DNA of 64,000 nucleotides from Onchocerca volvulus (Eukaryota; Nematoda; Chromadorea; Rhabditida; Onchocercidae): assembly GCA_000499405.2 (NCBI GenBank), contig HG738139.1, forward strand, positions 15,848,858 through 15,912,857. Direction: 5' to 3'. Below, piece after piece: positions 52,001-64,000 of the stretch (position 1 is the stretch's first letter; every line of letters begins with the position of its first letter). The notes under the pieces are model-generated. The model was not told the DNA's origin, did not search any database, and saw only the letters and a list, made by a program, of their open reading frames with translations. The position numbers were made by a program, and so were the translations under genes.

Positions 52001-55000
52001 TTTGCACATTTCATTTTTTTTCAGGTTATCTAATTTTTTTCTTTTTTTTCAATTAAAAAAAATCAATAAATAAGAAGAAACAATATTCCACAATAAACTT
52101 TTCCATGTAAAATTACAGATGTAAGAGTACGAACGAGTGAAAAGTACCGTATGGTATATAGTGATTATCAACGATTAGAATTGGAGAAAGAATTTCGTAC
52201 CTCGCAATTTATCAATTCGGAACGCAAATCACAACTTTCATCAGAATTACAACTTACCGAACGACAAATTAAAATATGGTTCCAAAATAGGTTAGTTCAA
52301 AACATTTTTTCTGGCGATTTTTTTTTTTTTTTTTTTTTTTGGTTTTTTAGCAATAATAATTTGGCGAATAATTTTTTATTAAATTTTCATTCATTTGTAT
52401 ATTTGTTCTTATATAATTTTTTGATTGTTTATTATTTTTAATTTTACATTTTAAATTTCTATTTAAAAAAAAATAACCTAGAATAAATAGGATGAGTGAA
52501 ATAACAGATGAAATAAGATTAATATCTGAAGAAAATATTCCTTTTGTTGATATAAAGTTTGTGGAAATTATTGTGTAATTTCTCAAACGTTCTTTTTGCA
52601 CTTTTAATTTGAACGTTTTATTCAAACAAATGAATTATTTGAGTGAAGAAATTTTATATCATCAATTTCAAAAATTCTAAGATATTTTTTAATTATGTCA
52701 TCTTCTTTCCCTAATATGTATATATATAGCAAAAATATAATAGAAGTAAATTTTTGCATGCAAATGATTAATTGAAAATTAATCCAACATGATTCACTTC
52801 TTTTTTCTCAAATTTGCAGTTCAACTTAAAACTTGCCCAGTTGTGTTCGGAAAATTTGAAATGAAAATGGGGACAATGTCATAAACTAATTGATAATATT
52901 TTAGCCGACAAAGTAAATATTCTATTGATCAAGATAATGAGGAATTATTGCATGTTTCATTAAGGTAAATTTGTTCTCGGAGATAATATCACAGTTACCT
53001 TCCCTCATTCCCACTTCATCAGATGAGAGGTTTGGAAGGAGCGGATATCAGATGAAGTGAGTCATTTGCGAAAAGATTGCGACAATGACGCAATACATAA
53101 ATTTGATTTATGTTTGGGGACAGTTGTGCGTATAGATATGAATTGTATAATAAAAGTTAATCTAAGGATAAATAAACTAAAGAATATTTCTTTCTTTCTT
53201 CTTCTTTTGGTCAATGATTCCTGATGATTAATTAAACTTTTTCGTATATTTTCATAAATTTCAAAAATTGAAGTTGCATCCTAGTTTTTATAAATTCCGA
53301 AGATTTATCTTATAAAAACAAATAGGTAATTGAATAATTGATAAAATCATCATTATAATCGTTGTTATCTTTCTATGAAATAATTTGTGAAATTATTAAT
53401 ATAATTAAATAGGTGAATGATATAATTATTGGATCAAACATATAAACCGATAGTTTAACAAATATTTTCCGTTTCATTCTTTTTATTGTATAATAATGTA
53501 TTTTTTACTTTAATTTATTTCATTTAAGTATTAAAACTTGCAACAAACGTTTATGATAATTAATTAAAATCGATTGTGGTTAAGTAACATTTGAAAATGA
53601 AAATTATTATTTTAAATTATTTTTCATCGTAATATTCTCAAGAATTATTTCTTTATACATTATTATAATTACTCATTCTCACTTAATTACTAGAAAATAT
53701 CATTTATAGTGTAAATAGTTGAATATTTATACTGAAAACCAACTTATATGAATTGTTGACACTTAACATCATTTCATTATTCTCAACTTTTATTATTTAT
53801 CAGTTTTTTCTTCTCTTCTCTTTTTTTTTTCTAAAATTTTCGAAATTGCAATTTATTAAAACATTTTAAACGCTTTGTCTCTCCCAGATCGTTTATAACT
53901 AATTGGTTGATAATTGCTAGCATTAAAAAAAAAGAAAATTATTGCATTTTTTATGGGACAATAAATTTTTTAGTACAAAAATTTTCAGCGGTGAAATCTA
54001 CGAATAGTTTCGAAAAAAGATGGAAAAAAAAAGAAAATTTAGAAGTCATAAAATTGTTTTACTATCATTTCAAAACGATTTGTATTTATCCGATAGATAA
54101 TTGTTATAATTGTTGTGGAAATTTTCAATTTTAGGAAATGCATTTCTTCGATATTGCTTATTATCTATTTCTTCCTATTTCAATTTGACTATTTTATGTA
54201 ATCATAAAATATTTTGTAAATATAATAATTAACTAATTCTATCGTAATTTTGCATTAAAACAATATGTAAATGAAATATAATTTTTATCATTATCGAAAT
54301 GATTATATCTAATTTTCAAAGAAATCATGAACTATGAATTAAGAAGTAGATTAGAATTTATTCAGGCCAGAGTTAAATTTTTCCTGTTGTTTCAAAACCA
54401 TTGAAAATTTTGAGAATAATCACGAAAATCATAACTTTTAAACTTTGTTTCAATTTCGAATTTCTACAATTTGATTTATAAAAAATTTTCCTTACTAACC
54501 ATCTGAAATTACAGTAATTTGAAAAAAATTTTAATCTTCCATTCAAATATTCACTCAATAATTTTTCATTTACTGAAAGAAAAAAAAACGAAATTGTCTC
54601 CAAATATTTGGAAAATGAATCATTCATGTACCGGAAGGAACAAATTTTTTTACTCATAATGCGCCAAATGTTTGTTTATTCTAAATAATATTACCTATAA
54701 TATAATTTGCTTTTGTAAATATTGTTTGCGCTACTATTATTTGCATAAAACCATCCGAGCTTGGAAATCCTCTTAACCTTTTTATCTCGGGGTCACCTAC
54801 TGCACTCGTCGACACTTATCTCGTATACTAATACTTTGTTCCAGTCGGCAATTTTTTTGTCAAAAATATTGAAAATATAAAAAATTCATCCGCAAACGCA
54901 TTATCTTCTAATCAGGACAAGCAGGGATATTTTTATTTCAAATAATTTTTGAATTATGAAATTATCAAATAAGAAAGGAAAGAAAGTGATTAAAATAGAT

Positions 55001-55383
55001 GAGCAAAATGTAAACTACAATAATTAACTAGTTAAATGATTAAATGATGAATGCCGAAAAAAAATAATTGAAATTGATCAGAACAAGAAATGATTATTGA
55101 AATTTAGATAACTTTAATTTTGATTTTTTCCAAAAAAGTTTGATTTTAATTTTTTTTTTTTTTTTTGTAATTTTAAAATTTAAGTAATTCCTATATTTTT
55201 CCAATTAACTCGTATTTATTCAAATTAAAAAACTTCTTTGAAGTAAATTTACTTAAATTAAGATAAAAACTGGAGCTTAAACATAGTTTTTGTTCCATTT
55301 CTCATTTTTTAATGATTACTTCATTTCTTTACAGGCGAGCAAAGGATCGTCGTGAAAATAAAAAGGTTGGTATGAAGATCTGA
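49098..55383 (+). CDS. pal-1: Caudal-type homeodomain transcription factor (PAL-1/CDX), 4 exons, about 269 aa
   Basis: This is a nuclear transcription factor that specifies posterior fate. Exons: 49098-49580, 49841-49946, 52119-52290, 55335-55383. The homeodomain (about residues 202-261) reads [20 protein letters not shown], then [20 protein letters not shown]. The [16 protein letters not shown] stretch and the [16 protein letters not shown] helix are hallmarks of caudal/PAL-1 proteins. An intron splits the first Arg of WFQNRR. The protein stops ten or so residues after the homeodomain (ENKKVGMKI). The N-terminus has a His run (HHHHYHHH), an Ala run of eight, and a short Gln run in exon 2. 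Introns 2 and 3 are 2.2 and 3.0 kb, far longer than elsewhere in the window. An alternative start is Met at 49131. No clear YPWM-type hexapeptide was seen. Confidence 0.92.
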
Positions 55384-55418
55384 AGACGAAATCATCATTG
55401 CTGTTGTCATCGAGATAT

Positions 55419-55515
55419 AAAATTGCATGCTAAATTTTAAGTAATATAATAATTAATTAATTATTTTAAAATTGCATGCTAAATTTTAAGTAATTTAATA
55501 ATTAATTAATTAAAT
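55419..55515 (+). repeat. Two-copy tandem repeat in the pal-1 3' region
   Basis: A unit of about 49 bases starting AAATTGCATGCTAAATTTTA and ending in a run of AATTAATT occurs twice in direct tandem, almost identical. It begins about 35 bases after the stop codon, so it is probably in the 3' UTR. Confidence 0.8.
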
Positions 55516-56238
55516 AATTAAATAATAAAGTGTTGTATCATTTTTGTTAACATTTTCCCATCTGTTTCGTTTAAAATTATTCACTTTTTTTTTCTGAAAT
55601 ATGTCTTGTTTCCAAAATTTCTGCTATAGACAATATTATGTTAATGCAGCTTAATTTTTGAATTTGAAACGAATCATTTTTGAAATTATAAATTTAAGAA
55701 AATTTTTTAATAATTAAATTGAAATCGAAAGAAAAATTCATTTTTCCCTATAATATAACTATATTTATAATTGTTAACTAACTGTGTATCGTTATAAATC
55801 AATTTTTTTCTAATTTCGTTTTTTCATTTTTTTTTTTGCATACTTTTATAATTGTATTACTTTGTTTCACTTATTATATATTGCCAGTAAAGTCTGTGAT
55901 TTACAAACGACCTCTTTTGTTTTAAAAATTAATTTGTTTTGTTTGTTTGTTTGTTTCCTAAAATTTACTTAATTTTAAATCAATTCTTTGCACATTAATA
56001 ATTTCAGTCATTCATTATAATTCACTTCTCTTAATGTATATGCATAGGCATATGCACAAGTTGTTATATAAAATGAAATCAGGGTCCTTTTTTTTCTTAA
56101 ATATCTTTTTGTCACTTAATTTTTCATAATTTCGCTCATGTCATTTACATATCTGATATTAATGAATTACCGTTTACATGTAATTGTTTTTAATAATATT
56201 GCTAAATAATAATTTCTGATAATGAATTTTGATATTTT

Positions 56239-56280
56239 CATCGTTATCATCATTGTCATCATCATCGTTATCATCATCAT
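56239..56280. repeat. ATC/TCA microsatellite
   Basis: An interrupted run of TCATCGTTATCATCATTG type triplets. It does not lie in a coding frame that I can support. Confidence 0.7.
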
Positions 56281-58951
56281 GCAAATGCTACATTGTAATC
56301 TTCGTGTAGTTTATAATTTCTGCAATATATTAATATGAAATAAATTAGTATGATGATATGGAATGTGCAGTGACATGAAAAGGCAAAGAACAATGGCTTA
56401 ATAGGAAGTTTTAAAAATTTATAAAATTTAAAATTAAATTAATAAATTCCTGTTTTACTGAATCTTAATTTGGCATTACTAAACTAAAACAATTAATCAT
56501 ATGTTTCGAAAATCAGTTAATTTTTAACTTTATAATCAAGAATTTATACGAAGAATTCGAAATTGTTTTTTCGTATCCTTCCAAATTTGAATCTATTTTA
56601 GCTGTAAAAAAGGGAGAATTCAGTCGATTCATAAAAAAGAAATAATAAACAAAAGAAAAGAAAAGAAAAACTTCACGTAATACGACGGATAGTTTATGAC
56701 GATGGTTTATATAACAAAAAGCAAACACCGACAAGTTACGACAATTACGCAACAAACAGATTTGATAGGAATGATTCGAATAGTTTTTCACACGTGTACG
56801 TTGGCATTGTAATATTCGCAAATAAAAAAAAAAAAAAAAAAAATGAATATCTTCAATAAACATTTAGGGATTTCTAACATTTCTTTATTTTCTCGAGTCT
56901 TATTATTTTGCAAGATAATAATTATTTATCTTCTGATCACTTTCAAATCCATGATTTACTTTACTTTGTCTTCTACTAGAATTTATTATTTTAAATTTGA
57001 GTTTTATGATCATTGTAATAGTTGTTACGAATTGTTCTGTGAAATGAATTAATTAAATTTCAATATGACATGTGACATAGCTGTTTTGAACTTTGATATT
57101 ACCTTCAATACAAGAAAAGAAAAATTCGTTTTTCTAAGTATAAATACAATTTATATGCATGACTGAAATCAACTCGATAAATTGGTAAATCTAGAAATCT
57201 GTACTCAAAGCAAAAAAGATAATCACTTTTGTAAGATTCTTTCAAGTTATTCCGTTTTAAAAATTGAGCATTTATAACTTCTAACGAAGAGTGACTGTCT
57301 TCTGATTGGAATGATGAATGGATGAATAGATAAAGATAAAGAAGTTTATTATCATCCTCAAACAAACAGATTCATTTCTCATGTAACTATTATATGAACA
57401 TATGAATGACTGTGTCGTATTAAAAATGATAAAAACAAAGCGTTTATTTCATATGCTTGTACAAATAATAAAATTATTAATGAGCAAATATTAAATGGAA
57501 AATAAAATTAGATAACAAATTATACAATTATTTTTTGAATAGAAATGAAAACAATTCCAGGGAAGACAAGAAGGAAGAAAGATATAAGATGCTTCTAGAA
57601 GAGGAATGAAGAAAAGCAAAGAAGTTAATTTAGAGTCAATAAATATTTTCAAATTTAATTTAAAATCTTTTCTTTGATTCAAACAAAAATTTATGAAAAA
57701 TTCTAAGATATTAAGAAATTTTTTTTTTGGTTATAAATGATAATACTAAGAGTAAAAGTGTGTTAAATTGCTAGAAAAACTGAACGAAGGATAATTCGAT
57801 TTAAACAAATTATTTTTAATCCGTTCATAAGCAAAACAACAAAAAAAAAAAAAAAAAAAAAGAAAAAAGAAAAAACCTTTTGTTGAAATTCGTTGTCACT
57901 TCTGAATTACATTCCTCCTCAGATCAAATATACAAGGAAAAAAAAATCGTTTTGAAAATAATAAGCCACATATAAAATACCGCGGAAAACGCATGCTACA
58001 TGTAGAGACACGTATTCAAAACATAAAAATGCTTAAGCTAAAGGACAAACAAAAAATGCAAAAATGGAACTTTATTTTTGGACAATTTTCCAAAAAACAA
58101 GCATTGAAATCTAAAATTCATTTTTGCATAAATTTATTTACAATCTATCTGATTTGTCCTTCTTTTGCTCATAAATAATCAATAAATTAGATTTTACGGA
58201 AAATATAAGATAAATGTAATAATGCGATATATAGGAAATCTTTTTTATATATAGGAAATCCTACTTGCTGAATTTTTACCAGGATTAAAATCTAACAGTA
58301 ATATTTCCTAGCTGCATAGATAATTCAAAGAAAACTTTAAAACAAGCAAAGCATTAATAGCGGTAAACTTGTCAAACAAATGAATTCAGTATGTTATCAA
58401 ACTTATTTTTGAACATAATACGATTAAGAAGTGATAAATGATGATATGCCAGGAATAATGCAAGCAGTGAGACAATGGTGCAGCACAAACATATTAATAA
58501 CAGTACGTAATTCCATCCTTGTGACTATAGAATATAAGAAAAGAAAAATTCCTAGAACTATTAATTCGAATTCTGAAATTTGGAATTACACAAGAAATAA
58601 GATTTCTTATTATTCAAGCAAAAAATTCCCAAATCCAAGTAGAAAAAAAAGAAAAAAACATGGTTTAATTTCTCGATAATTTCAACCACATTTCAGGGAA
58701 ATTAGAATTCGTGCTGCGACATTAACCCACAAAACTAGAGTGTGGCAGTAGTAATAAAACTAAGAAGATTTCTAAGTAAAATTAAGTGGAAGAACAAAGT
58801 ACCACTTCGTTTCCTTTGTATAAAACTGACAGTAAAATTATTTTAATAAAATGTACAATAAATTATATAAAATATTAATAACCAAATTCTCATGATGCGG
58901 CGAAAATTCGCTGTGACAAGATATCACCACGATCGTGCATTTTGATTCGAA

Positions 58952-61900
58952 CTAATCTTTTCTCTCATAAAATAATAGATAAGCACTCTTCTTATCAACT
59001 TGCGATTCCTTCACTGCCTGAAATGTAACAATCCATAACACTGTGCAAACTTTAAGAAAAAAAATCACTTCGTTTTGTCATAAAATAATAGATAAGCACT
59101 CTTCTCACATGTAAATTTATAATATATAAACAAAAATTTACCTGACAACGGCTATCATTCAGACTAAACCACTGATTATTATTCTTAGCATAAGCAACAT
59201 AATGACCAGAAGCCATGGCACCATAATGGTTCTAAAACGAAAAAATGATGTGTAATTTTTGGGAAAATCTAATTATCCTTCCACTAAAATTAACAAAAAA
59301 CAAAATAAAAATTAATATATGCTCGAAGCTTACCGCAATAGCAAAACAATTGTATTTAGTTGATGTCTTAACATCCGGATCTCGAAGCCATTCTCTAAGA
59401 TCCAAATTTTCCAGTGGAAAATCTACTACTTTACAAGATTTCATCCATCGTCGTTCAGATTTTACGCAAACAAATCTCTTGAAGTGTATAATCTGTAAGA
59501 AAAGTAAAATGCAAAAATTCTAACTTTAATAAAAAACTGGCGGTAGCCATATCGATTATCCCAATCCACTGATATGGATAAATATAATTTTCGAGTACTC
59601 AAAAGGCATATATATCACATTATATGGCTAAGACGTTATGTCCATAGATGCAAAAATAGCATGAAGACAATCAATTCATTCAATAAAGCAATACATGTAT
59701 GATTGGACAATATCTAAATCTTTTGAAATAATGAATACCTCAAACTATTCCGAAATAATTTATTCGCTTACTAGACAATCTGTAGAAGATGATCTATAGA
59801 AGATGATTATACATAAATGATGAGTTCTTCGGAAAACTGTATACATTAGGATTTTACTTATATATCATATAATAAAAACGAACCAATATTTTAGGTAAGC
59901 GCCAAATAGCTAGGGCTTTTGTTGTTGGACACTTTTTGCCACACGGTTTACACATTATCTCATCATCCAAACATTCCGCTTGCATGAAATCATTCAAACA
60001 TGAAAGCAACGAACATGGTCGATAGTGTATTTCCCAGGATTGTAATACCGATGCATCATCCCGGCATAACTTAAAAAAACAATTAAAACAGCGTAATACT
60101 ACATAATGATATAATAAAGTCAACAATAACTTAAATATTTACACTTGGAAAATATTCTGGACATAATTTTTTCTTCTTTTTTTTAAAATGAAAACTAACG
60201 CTTCATTTTCCTTCTTGATAGTTAAAACTACTACTTCACAAATTTCTAACTAACGACAACAACCTCTATGTCGGCATTTCATTAATGTTTATAACAGCAT
60301 TGTATTCCTGTATATCAAATTAATTAATTTAATTTAGACAGCGCTGAATATTTATTATTTTTATAATAATATTATTCCACAATGATGATAAAGTAAAAAT
60401 AATACTTTAAGTTGTCGCCATAACAGATTTAGAATTCTAACCAATTCAACGGAATGCTGATATCGCAAATAGAGAGCAGTTGGTTTCCAATCGATCGCAA
60501 CCGCCATCAAACAATCCTCAATAATTTCATCGTTATTCAAAATCACACAACCACGACAAAATGCTGGCCACGCACATTTTGAACACCACTCGAATGATAA
60601 TTTTACGCAACATAAATCAAATGGATAACCATTTCGAATGTCTTCTGCTCTAAAATAAAAAAAAAAAAAAAAAATTTGTAAGATTTAGTAAAAATTTTAT
60701 GAGTTTTCATATGCATAATATTACAAAAACAGAATTAGCAATATTTGAAAAACTACTCAAATTTATCGATGTATGTATGAAACCATTATTATATTTGAAA
60801 ACATGATGACATATAATGTAACTGTGAAGTATTAAATGAAAGCAACAAGCAGATGATAATTAAATAATCCTAAATTATAGAAATGAACTTACGCATCAAT
60901 AGCACGATTTGCTTCTCTAATGCGCTGTTGTTTTCCAACGCCGCCATTTTTCAGGAACCGTGAAACATGTAGCCAGACCTCCTCATATAACTTACTACCA
61001 GTTGTTTTGCCCTGCAAATATGAAATATAAGAGAAAAAAATGTAAATATTTCTTGCACCCAAAAATTATAAAAGCAATAATAATATGTTGTTTTCATCCC
61101 CACTACTAGTTTAACGAGCATTTCTGATGAGATTAACCTGAAACCCTGCGGTACTGATATACTTATTCTTGATATAATATTATGACGAAAACAACTCTTT
61201 TCATCTAAAAGAAATTCAGCTAACCGGTGTAAATCGTAAAATAAGTGGAACACCGAAAACACGAGCAGTGCAACCACGTGTTGCGCCGAGCAAATATGAG
61301 TCATTGTATTGCTATAATTATAATAACTGAAAGAAATACCTAATGAAGGATTAAGCAAAAGTACAAACAAAGAAAAAAAATATTCCTTCAACTGTTGACC
61401 AAAAAACGACAATTATTTGATCTTACACTACTAAACTTCAAAAAATGTAGTGCATGCTATATGACTTTACTAAATTCTTAAAGCATATCCATATGATCTA
61501 ATATGCTATCACAACAATAATGAAACCTAATTATTCTGTCACGTCAGAATATATCAAAAGTAGATATTCGTTAATGTAACAGATAAAAATGATAAAGCGA
61601 AATTCGTTCAAATATTTGCTTTTGCTCTGAAGGAATTACCATTTTACGATGAGCGGCAATGACTGTTGATGCTGCTATGAAACATTCTGGATTTGACTGA
61701 TCTTCTTCAGCAGGCAATTCAAATGCATAAAGCAATGCATCATTTGGATAAACACTGATAGAACTGTTATCATCGTCAACTGATTCACTAACTCCTTGCT
61801 AAATTATTACCATCAGAAAAAAAACCAAAAATCAAGAAAATAATAAAAAAAAAAGACAAAATGGAATAATCCTCGATGTTCAATATTAAAAAGAGGTCAG

Positions 61901-63910
61901 TGAATGCCAAATGCAGCTATTTTAATTCTCCAGTTTTTTTTTTTTTTGTATTTGTCATCTTTATTAAACACATATGTATATTTTTCGAAAGGTAGTCAAA
62001 TAAGTGATTTTTTTTTTTTTTGTTGAACGTATTATATTAAAAGAAAGAAAGTGAAGTATGATTTTGATTGTGATGAAGACATAGACTTATTCCAGGATAA
62101 AATATAAAATAAAAGTAAGCATCACAACAAAGCTTAGGTCAAAAGATGATTGAATATAAATGTATAAAATACCATCATTTGGCCTGCTCGGTTCAAACAA
62201 AGAATTTGAAACGAGTTAGGAAGTAAACTAGAAGCTTCTGCCAATTTGTTTTTGAACATTCCGATCGTAGTATCATAGGTTAAACGAAATGCATAACGAA
62301 TGGGGATTTGTCCGTCACGCTTCACAACTGCAATAAACAATGTAGGTATATTCTTCGCTGTTACTCTTTGTATAATAAAAATAGAAAATGAGTAAGAAAA
62401 AACTCACCTACAACCGAGATAAGAAGTAAGTGATCAATCGGTATGGGCAATTGTAAGCATGTAAAAGCATCAAATCTGAAATGATTAAGTTGAAAGAAAA
62501 AAATGTTGAAAAAACATGTATTCAAACGAATTTATAAGACGAAGACATAGCATAACAAACAAGTAAAAAGCTATCTTACCTACACGATATGGCATTGCAA
62601 TTTAAGCAAGTAAGCGTTGAACGCAATTGACCAGTAAACAAATCAACAATGATACTTTTATCTCGTTTTAAGTGTGCATCCCAAGCCTAAAAAACATAAC
62701 TTTACATCATCTACAAAAAAATTCGAACTTATAAATTAAAGGAATCGAGATAATTATCTAGAAAAAAGATGAAATTTATAAATTAAAGGAATTAAGATAA
62801 ATATCATCAAATCCTATCACTATATTCACATTCATCATCCATTATTTCAATATTTTTTTCATTTTACTTTTCTGTATTTTAATATAATCTATGTTTTTTC
62901 ATTTTCTTTTTTTTTAACATAACTCATTGCAAGTAAAACACAGTGACTGAAAAATAAAATAAAATACCTCTTTCGCAACAACAGAATCTGGGCGACCATC
63001 ACTGTCGCTGAGTTCGATGAATGGTTTGTTTTCAATCTGATTTAAATCCTCATGCAATAAATCTAGCAAAATAGATAAGAACTCTTGACAGTCATGTTGT
63101 GACCGTTCAGCAAATACTGGACCAGCACACTTAATCGCATCCTGAGAAAATGGAAATTAATATCATCATTTCAAAATACTCGTTCTCTAAGCAACATCTT
63201 TTTTTTTGAATAAAATAGAGCTCAATTAATTTGGAAGGATAATGCAAATCCTGCTGAATGATACAAATATAGTCTCAATGAATTACAGAAATGTAGAAAA
63301 ATTTGATATCAAGTGTCAAGCAATCAAAGAAATTAATGCCAAATGTCGAGCAATAAAAAAAAATTGGAACAATAAATGAGCACTTCCTTTTCTTAAAAAA
63401 ATCATTAGAAAAATCAAGAAAAGCTTATTTTGCTAACATAAAAAAAAAGTAATAATTAATAAAACAAAAAAATGAATAAAGTGAATTAGAGACATATTGC
63501 AAGCTTTTCATCTTATTATTCAGGGTACTTCTGAACTTCTTGGGAAGGAACATAAAAAAATGTTTTCGAATCAGACATGCACATGATCTAATAACAAGCC
63601 TAAGCAAAACTAGAATCTCTTCTTTTTTATTTTTTTTTTCTTTACAACCACTTACAGAGCTTCTGAGAGATATCTGCAAGTTTCATATCGCTAAAAGAAG
63701 ACAATAAATGCAAGAGAAAGTTTTGGAAGATAAATTAATAGTTGTTTTAAAGGAAGCAATCCTTCAACCTTCCATTTAAAAAGATGTAAGGGAGAAAGAA
63801 AAACAATTCTCACGCGTAATTTAATTGGTGCAATATTACGCTTTTTGCCGGACCACAATTCTTTCACAACATTTGCATATTCTGTAGCTATCATCCCTTT
63901 GGATTTTGAC
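58952..63910 (-). CDS. cyk-3: USP32-type ubiquitin-specific protease (cyk-3-like), C-terminal 13 exons, 5' partial
   Basis: This is the catalytic C-terminal part of a deubiquitinase of the USP32 group. The gene continues past the right edge. Minus-strand exons: 63910-63814, 63141-62968, 62686-62580, 62475-62408, 62327-62173, 61798-61640, 61311-61225, 61011-60893, 60649-60442, 60069-59884, 59492-59334, 59231-59142, 59017-58952; about 557 residues. Diagnostic stretches are [100 protein letters not shown] and the His box [16 protein letters not shown]. Two CxxC pairs (CLNC, CKPC) form the zinc finger of the fingers subdomain. The catalytic Cys box and N-terminal domains are upstream, outside the window. 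Human USP32 has a long insert after the FPxxxFDPxxFL segment; here that stretch is short, so the catalytic domain is compact. Confidence 0.9.
58965..58992. repeat. 28-base direct repeat, exon member
   Basis: TCATAAAATAATAGATAAGC plus the next eight bases (ACTCTTCT) lies inside the last exon of the USP32 gene, where it encodes part of KSAYLLFYE on the minus strand. An exact copy is at 59078-59105 in the preceding intron, 113 bases away. Confidence 0.9.
59078..59105. repeat. 28-base direct repeat, intron member
   Basis: This is an exact copy of 58965-58992, located in the last intron of the USP32 gene. It suggests a small local duplication that copied part of the terminal exon. It has no useful acceptor of its own. 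Confidence 0.9.
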
Positions 63911-64000
63911 CTTAAAAAATTAAAAATAAAAAACTTTCAATGAATCTTTTGAACTAATCACACATCTTTCTTATCAAAAACAATATTGACCCTTTCATAT

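Larger units (their letters stand above)
55384..58951. other. Convergent 3' region between pal-1 and the USP32 gene
   Basis: This is 3.6 kb with no recognisable gene. It contains a tandem repeat just after the pal-1 stop (55419-55515), an ATC/TCA microsatellite near 56239-56280, and poly-A runs near 56823 and 57840. The ORFs here are weak and AT-driven. Confidence 0.5.

Noticed and set aside
1..64000. tRNA, rRNA, spliced-leader genes, CRISPR arrays or Wolbachia-derived inserts
   Set aside because: I looked for T-loop strings, evenly spaced repeats and bacterial-type coding stretches and found none I could support; a tRNAscan and BLAST run would settle it.

Overview
The window looks like nuclear DNA of a filarial (onchocercid) nematode. 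It is very AT-rich, with long poly-A/T runs. Genes have many small exons with short AT-rich introns ending in TTTTAG, TTTCAG or similar. The gene content fits: a secreted venom-allergen-like (VAL/SCP) protein typical of parasitic nematodes, a PAL-1/caudal homeobox gene, and animal calpain-7, dynein-2 intermediate chain, PNPO, ARL6 and USP32 homologues. The species call is inference. I joined exons by eye with frame-consistent splice sites, and the joined lengths match the families (calpain-7 811 aa, PNPO 281 aa, ARL6 192 aa, PAL-1 about 269 aa).

Layout. 1-136: first exon of a VAL gene that leaves the left edge (minus strand). 2988-9716: complete calpain-7 gene, 21 exons (plus). 13549-21756: WDR60 (dynein-2 intermediate chain), 17 exons (plus), with one probable GC-AG intron. 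24730-26625: complete VAL gene, 6 exons (minus). 28362-30579: truncated, broken second copy of the calpain-7 5' part (plus). 30830-32960: decayed Helitron-like DNA (minus). 36122-38422: pyridoxamine-phosphate oxidase (plus). About 39.8-40.4 kb: possible mariner relic. 42824-44961: ARL6/BBS3 GTPase (plus). 49098-55383: caudal-type homeobox gene (plus), with large introns and islands of less AT-rich DNA. 58952-63910 and beyond the right edge: USP32-type ubiquitin hydrolase (minus, 5' end missing).

The main structural feature is a duplicated module. A VAL gene and the 5' half of calpain-7 lie head to head at the left edge, and again around 26.5-30.8 kb. Most of the duplicated sequence has diverged by roughly 15-20 percent, but a 2.2-kb stretch over calpain exons 2-8 is almost identical. 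That pattern suggests gene conversion between a working gene and its pseudogene. The pseudogene has lost exon 1, has an in-frame stop, and has a one-base insertion just before the catalytic cysteine codon.

Two genes act in cilia (WDR60 in retrograde intraflagellar transport, ARL6 in BBSome recruitment). In nematodes these would act in sensory neurons. The other genes have unrelated roles: abscission/ESCRT-linked proteolysis (calpain-7), vitamin B6 salvage (PNPO), posterior patterning (PAL-1) and deubiquitination (USP32). I found no tRNA, rRNA, CRISPR array or clear operon. No wholly new system is evident; the most unusual items are the conversion-like tract, an ARL6 with Lys in place of the switch II Gln, and the mosaic of mobile DNA at the end of the duplication.
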